Of a stretch of 64,000 nucleotides of DNA, positions 14,491-29,300 are shown in pieces. The stretch is from Megachile rotundata (Eukaryota; Arthropoda; Insecta; Hymenoptera; Megachilidae). Position numbers and translations under genes: made by a program. Positions within the stretch are counted from its first letter, which is position 1; the number at the start of each line of letters is the position of its first letter. The stretch lies in NCBI RefSeq assembly GCF_050947335.1, contig NW_027473317.1:2976001-3040000 (forward strand). The letters are read 5' to 3'. A model generated the notes under the pieces. It was not told the origin of the DNA. It did not search any database and worked only from the letters and a program-made list of their open reading frames with translations.

Positions 14491-15511
14491 TTGTGATTGT
14501 ATGATTGTGATTGTATGATTGTGATTGTATGATTGTGATTGTATGATTGTGATTGTATGATTGTGATTGTATGATTGTGATTGTATGATTGTGATTGTAT
14601 GATTGTGATTGTATGATTGTGATTGTATGATTGTGATTGTATGATTGTGATTTATGATTGTGATTGTATGATTGTGATTGTATGATTGTGTTTGCATGAT
14701 TGTGATTGTATGATTGTGATTGTGTGATTGTGATTGTATGATTGTGATTGTATGATTGTGATTGTATGATTGTTTCTGCATGATTGTGATTGTATGATTG
14801 CGATTGTATGATTATGATTGTGTGATTGTGATTGTATGATTGTGATTGTGTGATTGTGATTGTGAGATTGTGATTGTATGATTGTGATCGTATGATTGTG
14901 ATTGTATGATTGTGATTGTATGATTGTGATTGTATGATTGTGATTGTATGATTGTGATCGTATGATTGTGGTTGTATGATTGTGATTGTATGATTGTGAT
15001 TGTATGATTGTGATTGTATGATTGTGATTGTATGATAGTAATTGTATGATTGTGATTGTATGATTGTGATTGTATGATTGTGATTGTATGATTGTGATCG
15101 TATGATTGTGATTCTTTGATTGCGATTGTATGATTGTGATAGTATGATTGTGATCGTATGATTGTGATCGTATGATTGTGATTGTATGATTGTGATTGTA
15201 TGATTGTGATTGTATGATTGTGATTGTATGATTGCGATTGTATGATTCTGATTGTATGATTGTGATTGTATGATTGTGATTGTATGATCGTGATTGCATG
15301 ATTGTGATTGCATGATTGTGATTGTGTGATTGTGATTGTATGATTGTGATTGTATGATTGTGATTGTATGATTGTGATCGTATGATTGTGATCGTATGAT
15401 TGTGATTGTAAGATTGTGATTGTGTGATTGCGATTGTATGATTGGGACTGTATGATTGTGATTGTATGATTGTGTTTGTATGATTGTGATCGTATGATTG
15501 TGATTCTTTGA

Positions 15512-15595
15512 TTGCGATTGAATGATTGCGATTGTATGATTGCGATTGTATGATTGCGATTGTATGATTGCGATTGTATGATTGCGATTGTATGA
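15512..15595. repeat. CpG-bearing gattgcg run, 6 units
   Basis: Same opener and same number of gcg units as the run at 14,407, about 1.1 kb upstream, and likewise followed by consensus units and a 13-bp unit (15,740). The two look like a recent module duplication. Confidence 0.9.
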
Positions 15596-16860
15596 TTGTG
15601 ATTGTATGATTGTGATTGTATGATTGTGATTGTATGATTGTGATTGTATGATTGTGATTGTATGATTGTGATTGTATGATTGTGATTGTATGATTGTGAT
15701 TGTATGATTGTGATTGTATGATTGTGATTGTATGATTGTGATTTATGATTGTGATTGTATGATTGTGATTGTATGATTGTGTTTGCATGATTGTGATTGT
15801 ATGATTGTGATTGTGTGATTGTGATTGTATGATTGTGATTGTATGATTGTTTCTGCATGATTGTGATTGTATGATTGCGATTGTATGATTATGATTGTGT
15901 GATTGTGATTGTATGATTGTGATTGTGTGATTGTGATTGTGAGATTGTGATTGTATGATTGTGATCGTATGATTGTGATTGTATGATTGTGATTGTATGA
16001 TTGTGATTGTATGATTGTGATTGTATGATTGTGATCGTATGATTGTGGTTGTATGATTGTGATTGTATGATTGTGATTGTATGATTGTGATTGTATGATT
16101 GTGATTGTATGATAGTAATTGTATGATTGTGATTGTATGATTGTGATTGTATGATTGTGATTGTATGATTGTGATCGTATGATTGTGATTCTTTGATTGC
16201 GATTGTATGATTGTGATAGTATGATTGTGATCGTATGATTGTGATCGTATGATTGTGATTGTATGATTGTGATTGTATGATTGTGATTGTATGATTGTGA
16301 TTGTATGATTGCGATTGTATGATTCTGATTGTATGATTGTGATTGTATGATTGTGATTGTATGATCGTGATTGTATGATCGTGATTGTATGATCGTGATT
16401 GTGAGATTGTGATTGTATGATTGTGGTTGTATGGTTGTGATTGTATGATTGTGATTGTATGATTGTGATTGTATGACTGTGTTTGCATGATTGCGATTGT
16501 ATGACGGTGATTGCGTGATTGTGATTGTATGATTGTGATTGTATGATTGTGATTGTATGATTGTGATTGTATGATTGCGATTGTATGATTGTGATTGTAT
16601 GATTGTGATTGTATGATTGTGATCGTATGATTGTGATCGTACGATTGTGATCGTATAATTGTGATTGTATGATTGTGATTGTATGATTGTGATTGTATGA
16701 TTGTGATTGTATGATTGTGATTGTATGATTGTGATTGTACGATCGGGATTGTATGATCGTGATTGAGAGATTGTGATTGTATGATTGTGATTGTATGATT
16801 GTGATTGTATGATTGTGATTGCATGATTGTGATTGTATGATTGTGATTGTATGATTGTGA

Positions 16861-17280
16861 TTGTATGATAGTAATTGTATGATTGTGATTGTATGATTGT
16901 GATTGTATGATTGTGATTGTATGATTGTGATCGTATGATTGTGATTCTTTGATTGCGATTGTATGATTGTGATAGTATGATTGTGATTGTATGATTGTGA
17001 TTGTATGATGGTGACTCTTTGATTGCGATTGTATGATTGTGATAGTATGATTGTGATTGTATGATTGTGATTGTATGATAGTAATTGTATGATTGTGATT
17101 GTATGATTGTGATTGTATGATTGTGATTGTATGATTGTGATCGTATGATTGTGATTCTTTGATTGCGATTGTATGATTGTGATAGTATGATTGTGATTGT
17201 ATGATTGTGATTGTATGATGGTGACTCTTTGATTGCGATTGTATGATTGTGATAGTATGATTGTGATTGTATGATTGTGA
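16861..17280. repeat. Local 210-bp tandem duplication in B1
   Basis: gatagtaattg at 16,867 and 17,077, and the variant gtgactctttg at 17,011 and 17,221, are both 210 bp apart (15 units). I noticed gactcttt in these two copies only; the usual form is gattcttt. A shared private variant in adjacent copies points to a recent duplication of about 210 bp. Confidence 0.75.
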
Positions 17281-17736
17281 TTGTATGATGGTGATTGTAT
17301 GATTGTGATTGTATGATTGTGATTGTATGATTGTGATTGCATGATTGTGATTGTATGATTGTGATTGTGTGATTGTGATTGTGTGATTGTGATTGTATGA
17401 TTGTGATTGTATGATTGTGATCGTATGATTGTGATTGTAAGATTGTGATTGTGTGATTGTGATTGTATGATTGTGATTGTATGATTGTGATTGTATGATT
17501 GTGATTGTATGATTGTGATTGTATGATTGTGATCGTATGATAGTGATTCTTTGATTGCGATTGTATGATTGTGATTGTATGATTGTGATTGTATGATTGT
17601 GATCGTATGATTGTGATCGTATGATTGTGATTGTAAGATTGTGATTGTGTGATTGCGATTGTATGATTGGGACTGTATGATTGTGATTGTATGATTGTGT
17701 TTGTATGATTGTGATCGTATGATTGTGATTCTTTGA

Positions 17737-17806
17737 TTGCGATTGAATGATTGCGATTGTATGATTGCGATTGTATGATTGCGATTGTATGATTGCGATT
17801 GTATGA
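17737..17806. repeat. CpG-bearing gattgcg run, 5 units
   Basis: Shortest of the runs that have the gattgaatg opener. It leads into gattgcgatcgtatg near 17,865 and not directly into a 13-bp module. Confidence 0.9.
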
Positions 17807-18828
17807 TTGTGATTGTATGATTGTGATTGTATGATTGTGATTGTATGATTGTGATTGTATGATTGCGATCGTATGATTGTGGTTGTATGATTGTGATTGT
17901 ATGATTGTGATTGTATGATTGTGATTGTATGATTGTGATTGTATGATAGTAATTGTATGATTGTGATTGTATGATTGTGATTGTATGATTGTGATTGTAT
18001 GATTGTGATTGTATGATTGTGATCGTATGACTGTGATTCTTTGATTGCGATTGTATGATTGTGATAGTATGATTGTGATTGTATGATTGTGATTGTATGA
18101 TGGTGATTCTTTGATTGCGATTGTATGATTGTGATAGTATGATTGTGATTGTATGATTGTGATTGTATGATGGTGATTGTATGATTGTGATTGTATGATT
18201 GTGATTGTATGATTGTGATTGCATGATTGTGATTGTATGATTGTGATTGTGTGATTGTGATTGTGTGATTGTGATTGTATGATTGTGATTGTATGATTGT
18301 GATCGTATGATTGTGATTGTAAGATTGTGATTGTGTGATTGTGATTGTATGATTCTGATTGTATGATTGTGATTGTATGATTGTGATTGTATGATTGTGA
18401 TCGTATGATAGTGATTCTTTGATTGCGATTGTATGATTGTGATTGTATGATTGTGATTGTATGATTGTGATTGCATGATTGTGATTGTATGATTGTGATC
18501 GTATGATGGTGATTCTTTGATTGCAATTGTATGATTGTGATTGTATGATTGTGATTGTATGATTGGGATTGCATGATTGTGATTGTATGATTGTGATTGT
18601 ATGATTGTGATTGCATGATTGTGATTGCATGATTGTGATTGTGTGATTGTGATTGTATGATTGTGATTGTATGATTGTGATTGTATGATTGTGATCGTAT
18701 GATTGTGATCGTATGATTGTGATTGTAAGATTGTGATTGTGTGATTGCGATTGTATGATTGGGACTGTATGATTGTGATTGTATGATTGTGTTTGTATGA
18801 TTGTGATCGTATGATTGTGATTCTTTGA

Positions 18829-18940
18829 TTGCGATTGAATGATTGCGATTGTATGATTGCGATTGTATGATTGCGATTGTATGATTGCGATTGTATGATT
18901 GCGATTGTATGATTGCGATTGTATGATTGCGATTGTATGA
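18829..18940. repeat. CpG-bearing gattgcg run, 8 units
   Basis: Eight gcg units after the gattgaatg opener, then ten or so consensus units, then the 13-bp unit at 19,085. Confidence 0.9.
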
Positions 18941-20969
18941 TTGTGATTGTATGATTGTGATTGTATGATTGTGATTGTATGATTGTGATTGTATGATTGT
19001 GATTGTATGATTGTGATTGTATGATTGTGATTGTATGATTGTGATTGTATGATTGTGATTGTATGATTGTGATTGTATGATTGTGATTTATGATTGTGAT
19101 TGTATGATTGTGATTGTATGATTGTGTTTGCATGATTGTGATTGTATGATTGTGATTGTGTGATTGTGATTGTATGATTGTGATTGTATGATTGTGATTG
19201 TATGATTGTTTCTGCATGATTGTGATTGTATGATTGCGATTGTATGATTATGATTGTGTGATTGTGATTGTATGGTTGTGATTGTGTGATTGTGATTGTG
19301 AGATTGTGATTGTATGATTGTGATCGTATGATTGTGATTGTATGATTGTGATTGTATGATTGTGATTGTATGATTGTGATCGTATGATTGTGGTTGTATG
19401 ATTGTGATTGTATGATTGTGATTGTATGATTGTGATTGTATGATTGTGATTGTATGATAGTAATTGTATGATTGTGATTGTATGATTGTGATTGTATGAT
19501 TGTGATTGTATGATTGTGATCGTATGATTGTGATTCTTTGATTGCGATTGTATGATTGTGATAGTATGATTGTGATTGTATGATTGTGATTGTATGATGG
19601 TGATTCTTTGATTGCGATTGTATGATTGTGATAGTATGATTGTGATTGTATGATTGTGATTGTATGATGGTGATTGTATGATTGTGATTGTATGATTGTG
19701 ATTGTATGATTGTGATTGCATGATTGTGATTGTATGATTGTGATTGTGTGATTGTGATTGTGTGATTGTGATTGTATGATTGTGATTGTATGATTGTGAT
19801 CGTATGATTGTGATTGTATGATTGTGATTGCATGATTGTGATTGTATGATTGTGATTGTGTGATTGTGATGGTGTGATTGTGATTGTATGATTGTGATTG
19901 TATGATTGTGATCGTATGATTGTGATCGTATGATTGTGATCGTATGATTGTGATCGTATAATTGTGATTGTATGATTCTGATCGTATGATTGTGATTGTA
20001 AGATTGTGATTGTGTGATTGCGATTCTATGATTGTGACTGTATGATTGTGATTGTATGATTGTCATTGTATGATTGTGACTGTATGATTGTGATTGTATG
20101 GTTGTGATTGTATGGTTGTGATTGTATGATTGTGATTGTATGATTGCGATTGTATGATTGCGATTGTATGATTGTGATCGTATGATTGTGATAGTATGAT
20201 TGTGATTGTATGATTGTGATTGTATGATGGTGATTCTTTGATTGCGATTGTATGATTGTGATAGTATGATTGTGATTGTATGATTGTGATTGTATGATGG
20301 TGATTGTATGATTGTGATTGTATGATTGTGATTGTATGATTGTGATTGCATGATTGTGATTGTATGATTGTGATTGTGTGATTGTGATTGTGTGATTGTG
20401 ATTGTATGATTGTGATTGTATGATTGTGATCGTATGATTGTGATTGTAAGATTGTGATTGTGTGATTGTGATTGTATGATTCTGATTGTATGATTGTGAT
20501 TGTATGATTGTGATTGTATGATTGTGATCGTATGATAGTGATTCTTTGATTGCGATTGTATGATTGTGATTGTATGATTGTGATTGTATGATTGTGATTG
20601 TATGATTGTGATTGTATGATTGTGATTGTATGATTGTGATCGTATGATGGTGATTCTTTGATTGCAATTGTATGATTGTGATTGTATGATTGTGATTGTA
20701 TGATTGGGATTGCATGATTGTGATTGTATGATTGTGATTGTATGATTGTGATTGCATGATTGTGATTGCATGATTGTGATTGTGTGATTGTGATTGTATG
20801 ATTGTGATTGTATGATTGTGATTGTATGATTGTGATCGTATGATTGTGATCGTATGATTGTGATTGTAAGATTGTGATTGTGTGATTGCGATTGTATGAT
20901 TGGGACTGTATGATTGTGATTGTATGATTGTGTTTGTATGATTGTGATCGTATGATTGTGATTCTTTGA

Positions 20970-21109
20970 TTGCGATTGAATGATTGCGATTGTATGATTG
21001 CGATTGTATGATTGCGATTGTATGATTGCGATTGTATGATTGCGATTGTATGATTGCGATTGTATGATTGCGATTGTATGATTGCGATTGTATGATTGCG
21101 ATTGTATGA
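20970..21109. repeat. CpG-bearing gattgcg run, 10 units
   Basis: Longest run with the gattgaatg opener; followed by consensus units and the 13-bp unit at 21,226. Confidence 0.9.
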
Positions 21110-23683
21110 TTGTGATTGTATGATTGTGATTGTATGATTGTGATTGTATGATTGTGATTGTATGATTGTGATTGTATGATTGTGATTGTATGATTGTGAT
21201 TGTATGATTGTGATTGTATGATTGTGATTTATGATTGTGATTGTATGATTGTGATTGTATGATTGTGTTTGCATGATTGTGATTGTATGATTGTGATTGT
21301 GTGATTGTGATTGTATGATTGTGATTGTATGATTGCGATTGTATGATTGTTTCTGCATGATTGTGATTGTATGATTGCGATTGTATGATTATGATTGTGT
21401 GATTGTGATTGTATGATTGTGATTGTGTGATTGTGATTGTGAGATTGTGATTGTATGATTGTGATCGTATGATTGTGATTGTATGATTGTGATTGTATGA
21501 TTGTGATTGTATGATTGTGATTGTATGATTGTGATCGTATGATTGTGGTTGTATGATTGTGATTGTATGATTGTGATTGTATGATTGTGATTGTATGATT
21601 GTGATTGTATGATAGTAATTGTATGATTGTGATTGTATGATTGTGATTGTATGATTGTGATTGTATGATTGTGATCGTATGATTGTGATTCTTTGATTGC
21701 GATTGTATGATTGTGATAGTATGATTGTGATTGTATGATTGTGATTGTATGATGGTGATTCTTTGATTGCGATTGTATGATTGTGATAGTATGATTGTGA
21801 TTGTATGATTGTGATTGTATGATGGTGATTGTATGATTGTGATTGTATGATTGTGATTGTATGATTGTGATTGCATGATTGTGATTGTATGATTGTGATT
21901 GTGTGATTGTGATGGTGTGATTGTGATTGTATGATTGTGATTGTATGATTGTGATCGTATGATTGTGATCGTATGATTGTGATCGTATGATTGTGATCGT
22001 ATAATTGTGATTGTATGATTCTGATCGTATGATTGTGATTGTAAGATTGTGATTGTGTGATTGCGATTCTATGATTGTGACTGTATGATTGTGATTGTAT
22101 GATTGTCATTGTATGATTGTGACTGTATGATTGTGATTGTATGGTTGTGATTGTATGGTTGTGATTGTATGATTGTGATTGTATGATTGCGATTGTATGA
22201 TTGCGATTGTATGATTGTGATCGTATGATTGTGATCGTATGATTGTGATTGTATGATTGTGATTGTATGATTGTGATTGTATGATTGTGATTGTATGATT
22301 GCGATTGTATGATTCTGATTGTATGATTGTGATTGTATGATTGTGATTGTATGATCGTGATTGTATGATCGTGATTGTATGATCGTGATTGTGAGATTGT
22401 GATTGTATGATTGTGGTTGTATGGTTGTGATTGTATGATTGTGATTGTATGATTGTGATTGTATGACTGTGTTTGCATGATTGTGATTGTATGACGGTGA
22501 TTGCGTGATTGTGATTGTATGATTGTGATTGTATGATTGTGATTGTATGATTGTGATTGTATGATTGCGATTGTATGATTGTGAATGTATGATTGTGATT
22601 GTATGATTGTGATCGTATGATTGTGATCGTACGATTGTGATCGTATAATTGTGATTGTATGATTGTGATTGTATGATTGTGATTGTATGATTGTGATTGT
22701 ATGATTGTGGTTGTATGATTGTGATTGTATGATCGGGATTGTATGATCGTGTTTGAGAGATTGTGATTGTATGATTGTGATTGTATGATTGTGATTGTAT
22801 GATTGTGATTGCATGATTGTGATTGTATGATTGTGATTGTATGATTGTGATTTATGATTGTGATTGTATGATTGTGATTGTATGATTTTGTTTGCATGAT
22901 TGTGATTGTATGATTGTGATTGTGTGATTGTGATTGTATGATTGTGATTGTATGATTGTGATTGTATGATTGTTTCTGCATGATTGTGATTGTATGATTG
23001 CGATTGTATGATTACGATTGTGTGATTGTGATTGTATGATTGTGATTGTATGATTGTGATTGTATGATAGTAATTGTATGATTGTGATTGTATAATTGTG
23101 ATTGTATGATTGTGATTGTATGATTGTGATCGTATGATTGTGATTCTTTGATTGCGATTGTATGATTGTGATAGTATGATTGTGATTGTATGATTGTGAT
23201 TGTATGATGGTGACACTTTGATTGCGATTGTATGATTGTGATAGTATGATTGTGATTGTATGATTGTGATTGTATGATGGTGATTGTATGATTGTGATTG
23301 TATGATTGTGATTGTATGATTGTGATTGCATGATTGTGATTGTATGATTGTGATTGTATGATTGTGATCGTATGATTGTGATTGTAAGATTGTGATTGTG
23401 TGATTGTGATTGTATGATTGTGATTGTATGATTGTGATTGTATGATTGTGATTGTATGATTGTGATTGTATGATTGTGATCGTATGATAGTGATTCTTTG
23501 ATTGCGATTGTATGATTGTGATTGTATGATTGTGATTGTATGATTGTGATCGTATGATTGTGATCGTATGATTGTGATTGTAAGATTGTGATTGTGTGAT
23601 TGCGATTGTATGATTGGGACTGTATGATTGTGATTGTATGATTGTGTTTGTATGATTGTGATCGTATGATTGTGATTCTTTGA

Positions 23684-23767
23684 TTGCGATTGAATGATTG
23701 CGATTGTATGATTGCGATTGTATGATTGCGATTGTATGATTGCGATTGTATGATTGCGATTGTATGA
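23684..23767. repeat. CpG-bearing gattgcg run, 6 units
   Basis: Six gcg units after the opener. Two further gcg units follow near 23,810-23,830 after a short gap, the second as gattgcgatcgtatg. Confidence 0.9.
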
Positions 23768-24884
23768 TTGTGATTGTATGATTGTGATTGTATGATTGTG
23801 ATTGTATGATTGCGATTGTATGATTGCGATCGTATGATTGTGGTTGTATGATTGTGATTGTATGATTGTGATTGTATGACTGTGATTGTATGATTGTGAT
23901 TGTATGATAGTAATTGTATGATTGTGATTGTATGATTGTGATTGTATGATTGTGATTGTATGATTGTGATTGTATGATTGTGATCGTATGACTGTGATTA
24001 TTTGATTGCGATTGTATGATTGTGATAGTATGATTGTGATTGTATGATTGTGATTGTATGATGGTGATTCTTTGATTGCGATTGTATGATTGTGATAGTA
24101 TGATTGTGATTGTATGATTGTGATTGTATGATGGTGATTGTATGATTGTGATTGTATGATTGTGATTGTATGATTGTGATTGCATGATTGTGATTGTATG
24201 ATTGTGATTGTGTGATTGTGATTGTGTGATTGTGATTGTATGATTGTGATTGTATGATTGTGATCGTATGATTGTGATTGTAAGATTGTGATTGTGTGAT
24301 TGTGATTGTATGATTGTGATTGTATGATTGTGATTGTATGATTGTGATTGTATGATTGTGATCGTATGATAGTGATTCTTTGATTGCGATTGTATGATTG
24401 TGATTGTATGATTGTGATTGTATGATTGTGATTGTATGATTGTGATTGTATGATTGTGATCGTATGATGGTGATTCTTTGATTGCAATTGTATGATTGTG
24501 ATTGTATGATTGTGATTGTATGATTGGGATTGTATGATTGTGATTGTATGATTGTGATTGTATGATTGTGATTGCATGATTGTGATTGCATGATTGTGAT
24601 TGTATGATTGTGATTGTATGATTGTGATTGTATGATTGTGATTGTATGATTGTGATTGCATGATTGTGACTCTATGATTGTGATTTATGATTGTGATTGT
24701 ATGATACTGATTGTATGATTGTGATTGTATGATAGTGATTGTATGATTGTTTCTGTATGATTGTGATTGTATGATTGCGATTGTATGATTATGATTGTAT
24801 GATTGTGATTGTATGATTGTGATTGTGTGATTGTGATTGTGAGATTGTGATTGTATGATTTTGATTGTATGATCGTGATTGTAT

Positions 24885-24904
24885 GATCGTGATTGTGATT
24901 GTAT
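24885..24904. repeat. 20-bp unit with an extra 6-bp half
   Basis: Reads gatcgt, gattgt, gattgtat in sequence, that is a normal unit with one additional GATTGT half. It is the only such unit I noticed. It explains why the L1 spacing 9,261 to 33,851 (24,590 bp) is 6 more than a multiple of 14 after fourteen 13-bp units are allowed for. Confidence 0.8.
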
Positions 24905-25022
24905 GATTGTGATTGTATGATTGTGATTGTATGATTGTGATTGTATGATTGTGATTGTATGATAGTGATTTTATGATTGTGATTGTATGCTTGTCATTGT
25001 GTGATTGTGATTGTATGATTGT

Positions 25023-25156
25023 GATCGTATGATTGTGATCGTATGATTGTGATCGTATGATTGTGATCGTATGATTGTGATCGTATGATTGTGATCGTAT
25101 GATTGTGATCGTATGATTGTGATCGTATGATTGTGATCGTATGATTGTGATCGTAT
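25023..25156. repeat. gatcgta run, 10 units
   Basis: Ten consecutive units with gatcgtat in place of gattgtat. Each adds a CpG and a GATC site at 14-bp spacing. Confidence 0.9.
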
Positions 25157-26150
25157 GATAGTAATTGTATGATTGTGACTGTATGATTGTGATTGTATGA
25201 TTGTGATTGTATGATTGTGATTGTGTGATTGTGATTGTGTGATTGTGATTGTATGATTCTGATTGTATGATTGTGATTGTATGATTGTGATTGTATGATT
25301 GTGATTGTATGATCGTGATTGTATGATCGTGATTGTATGATCGTGATTGTGAGATTGCGATTGTATGATTGTGGTTGTATGATTGTGATTGTATGATTGT
25401 GATCGTATGATTGTGATCGTATGATTGTGATTGTATGATTGTGATTGTATGATTGTGTTTGCATGATTGTGATTGTGTGATTGTGATTGCGTGATTGTGA
25501 CTGTATGATTGTGATTGTATGATTGTGATTTATGATTGTGATTGTATGATTCTGATTGTATGATTGTGATTGTATGATAGTGATTGTATGATTGTTTCTG
25601 TATGATTGTGATTGTATGATTGCGATTGTATGATTATGATTGTATGATTGTGATTGTATGTTTGTGATTGTGTGATTGTGATTGTGAGATTGTGATTGTA
25701 TGATTTTGATTGTATGATCGTGATTGTATGATCGTGATTGTGAGATTGTGATTGTATGGTTGTGATTGTATGATTGTGATTGTATGATAGTAATTGTATG
25801 ATTGTGATTGTATGATCGTGATTGTATGATCGTGATTGTGAGATTGTGATTGTATGATTGTGATTGTATGATTGTGATTGTATGATTGTGATTGTATGAT
25901 TGTGATTGTATGATTGTGATTGCATGATTGTGACTGTATGATTGTGATTGTATGATTGTGATTTATGATTGTGATTGTATGATTCTGATTGTATGATTGT
26001 GATTGTATGATTGTGATGGTATGATTGTGATCGTATGATTGTGATCGTATGATTGTGATGGTATGATTGTGATTGTATGATTGTGATTGTATGATTGTGA
26101 TTGTATGATTGTGATGGTATGATTGTGATCGTATGATTGTGATTCTTTGA

Positions 26151-26388
26151 TTGCGATTGTATGATTGCGATTGTAGGATTGCGATTGTATGATTGCGATT
26201 GTATGATTGCGATTGTATGATTGCGATTGTACGATTGCGATTGTATGATTGCGATTGTATGATTGCGATTGTATGATTGCGATTGTATGATTGCGATTGT
26301 ATGATTGCGATTGTATGATTGCGATTGTATGATTGCGATTGTATGATTGCGATTGTATGATTGCGATTGTATGATTGCGATTGTATGA
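26151..26388. repeat. Longest CpG-bearing gattgcg run, 17 units
   Basis: Seventeen consecutive gcg units in subfamily B2, opened by gattctttgattgcg but without gattgaatg. One unit carries taggatt near 26,176 and one tacgatt near 26,231, which can serve as internal markers. Confidence 0.9.
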
Positions 26389-29300
26389 TTGTGATTGTAT
26401 GATCGTGATTGTATGATCGTGATTGTGAGATTGTGATTGTATGATTGTGATTGTATGATTCTGATCGTATGATTGTGATCGTATGATTGTGATCGTATGA
26501 TTGTGATTTTATGATTGTGTTTGCATGATTGTGATTGTGTGATTGTGATTGCGTGATTGTGATTGTATGATTGTGATTGTATGATTGTGATTGTATGATT
26601 GTGATTGTATGATTGCGATTGTACGATTGTGATTGTATGATTGTGATTGTATGATTGTGATCGTATGATTGCGATTCTTTGATTGCGATTGTATGATTGT
26701 GATTGTATGATTGTGATTGTATGATTGTGATTGTATGATTGTGATTGTATGATCGTGATTGTATGATCGTGATTGTGAGATTGTGATTGTGTGATTGTGA
26801 TTGTATGATTGTGATTGTATGATTGTGATTGTATGATTGTGATTGTATGATTGTGATTGCATGATTGTGACTGTATGATTGTGATTGTATGATTGTGATT
26901 TATGATTGTGATTGTATGATTCTGATTGTATGATTCTGATTGTATGATTGTGATTGTATGATTGTTTCTGTATGATTGTGATTGTATGATTGCGATTGTA
27001 TGATTATGATTGTATGATTGTGATTGTATGATTGTGATTGTGTGATTGTGATTGTGAGATTGTGATTGTATGATTTTGATTGTATGATCGTGATTGTATG
27101 ATCGTGATTGTGAGATTGTGATTGTATGATTGTGATTGTATGATTGTGATTGTATGATTGTGATTGTATGATTGTGATTGTATGATTGTGATTGTATGAT
27201 AGTGATTGTATGATTGTGATTGTATGCTTGTCATTGTATGATTGTGATTGTATGATTGTGATCGTATGATTGTGATTGTATGATTGTGATTGTATGATTG
27301 TGATTGTGTGATTGTGATTGTGTGATTGTGATTGTATGATTCTGATTGTATGATTGTGATTGTATGATTGTGATTGTATGATCGTGATTGTATGATCGTG
27401 ATTGTATGATCGTGATTGTGAGATTGTGATTGTATGATTGTGGTTGTATGATTGTGATTGTATGATTGTGATCGTATGATTGTGATCGTATGATTGTGAT
27501 TGTATGATTGTGATTGTATGATTGTGTTTGCATGATTGTGATTGTGTGATTGTGATTGCGTGATTGTGACTGTATGATTGTGATTGTATGATTGTGATTT
27601 ATGATTGTGATTGTATGATTCTGATTGTATGATTGTGATTGTATGATAGTGATTGTATGATTGTTTCTGTATGATTGTGATTGTATGATTGCGATTGTAT
27701 GATTATGATTGTATGATTGTGATTGTATGTTTGTGATTGTATGATTGTGATTGTATGATTGCGATAGTATGATTGTGATTGTATGATTGTGATCGTATGA
27801 TTGTGACTGTAAGTTTGTGACTGTGTGATTGCGATTGTATGATTGTGACTGTATGATTGTGATTGTATGATTGTCATTGTATGATTGTGATTGTATGATT
27901 ATGATTGTATGATCGCGATTGTATGATTGTGATTGTGTGATTGTGATTGTATGATTTTGATTGTATGATTGTGATTGTATGATTTTGATTGTATGATTGT
28001 GATTGTATGATTGTGATTGTATGATTGTGATCGTATGATTGTGATTGTAAGATTGTGATTGTGTGATTGCGATTGTATGATTGTGACTGTATGATTGTTA
28101 TTGTATGATTGTCATTGTATGATTGTGATTGTATGATTATGATTGTATGATTGTGATTGTATGATTGTGATCGTGTGATTGTGATTGTATGATTTTCATT
28201 GTATGATTGTGATTGTTTGATTGTGATTGTATGATTATGATCGTATGATTGTGATTGTATGATTGTGATTGTATGATTGTGATTGTATGATTGTGATTGT
28301 ATGATTGTGATTGTATGATTGTGATTGTATGATTGTGATTGTATGATTGTGATTGTATGATTGTGATTGTATGATTGTGATTGTATGATTGTGATTGTAT
28401 GATTGTGATTGTCAGATTGTGATTGTATGATTGTGATTGTATGATTGTGATTGTATGATTGTGATTGTATGATTGTGATTGTATGATTGTGATTGTATGA
28501 TTGTGATTGTATGATTGTGATTGTATGATTGTGATTGTATGATTGTGATTGTGAGATTGTGATTGTATGATTGTGATTGTGTGATTGTTATTGTATGATT
28601 GTGATTGTATGATTGTGATTCTTTCATTGCGATTGTATGATTGTGATTGTATGATTGTGATTGTATGATTGTGATTGTATGATTGTGATTGTATGATTGT
28701 GATCGTATGATTGTGGTTGTATAATTAAGGTTGTATGATTGTTTCTGTATGATTGTGATTGTATGATTGCGATTGTATGATTGTGATTGTATGATTGTGA
28801 TTGTATGATTGTGATCGTATGATTGTGGTTGTATAATTAAGGTTGTATGATTGTTTCTGTATGATTGTGATTGTATGATTGCGATTGTATGATTGTGATT
28901 GTATGATTGTGATTATATGATTGTGATCGTATGATTGTGATTCTTTGATTGCGATTGTATGATTGTGATTGTATGATTGTGATTGTATGATTGTGATTGT
29001 ATGATTGCGATTGTATGATTGTGATTGTATGATTGTGATTGTATGATTGTGATCGTATGATTGCGATTCTTTGATTGCGATTGTATGATTGTGATTGTAT
29101 GATTGTGATTGTATGATTGTGATTGTATGATCGTGATTGTATGATCGTGATTGTGAGATTGTGATTGCATGATTGTGATTGTATGATTGTGATTGTATGA
29201 TTGCGATTGTATGATTGTGATTGTATGATTGTGATTGTATGATTGTGATTGTATGATCGTGATTGTATGATCGTGATTGTGAGATTGTGATTGTATGATT

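Larger units (their letters stand above)
10441..24660. repeat. Large family B domain, subfamily B1
   Basis: Built from repeated modules: a 13-bp unit, gtgtttgcatg about 41 bp later, tttctgcatg about 124 bp later, gattatg or gattacg, gatagtaattg, then usually two gattctttgattgcg units. Seven 13-bp units lie at 11,249, 12,494, 14,649, 15,740, 19,085, 21,226 and 22,849. gacggtgattgcgtg marks 12,222, 16,503 and 22,493. gatggtgtg marks 13,291, 19,868 and 21,911. Module spacing varies from about 1.1 to 3.3 kb, so this is a mosaic of shared pieces and not a simple fixed-period repeat. There is no HindIII site in this domain and no L1 or L2 landmark. Confidence 0.8.

Noticed and set aside
14652..24185. 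Minus-strand open frames of up to about 1,645 codons starting with ATG
   Set aside because: They come from the absence of stop codons in the repeat on that strand. All three frames are open and give the same low-complexity peptide, long frames overlap each other in different phases, and starts and stops fall at random variant units. There is no promoter, splice signal, signal peptide or non-repeat domain.
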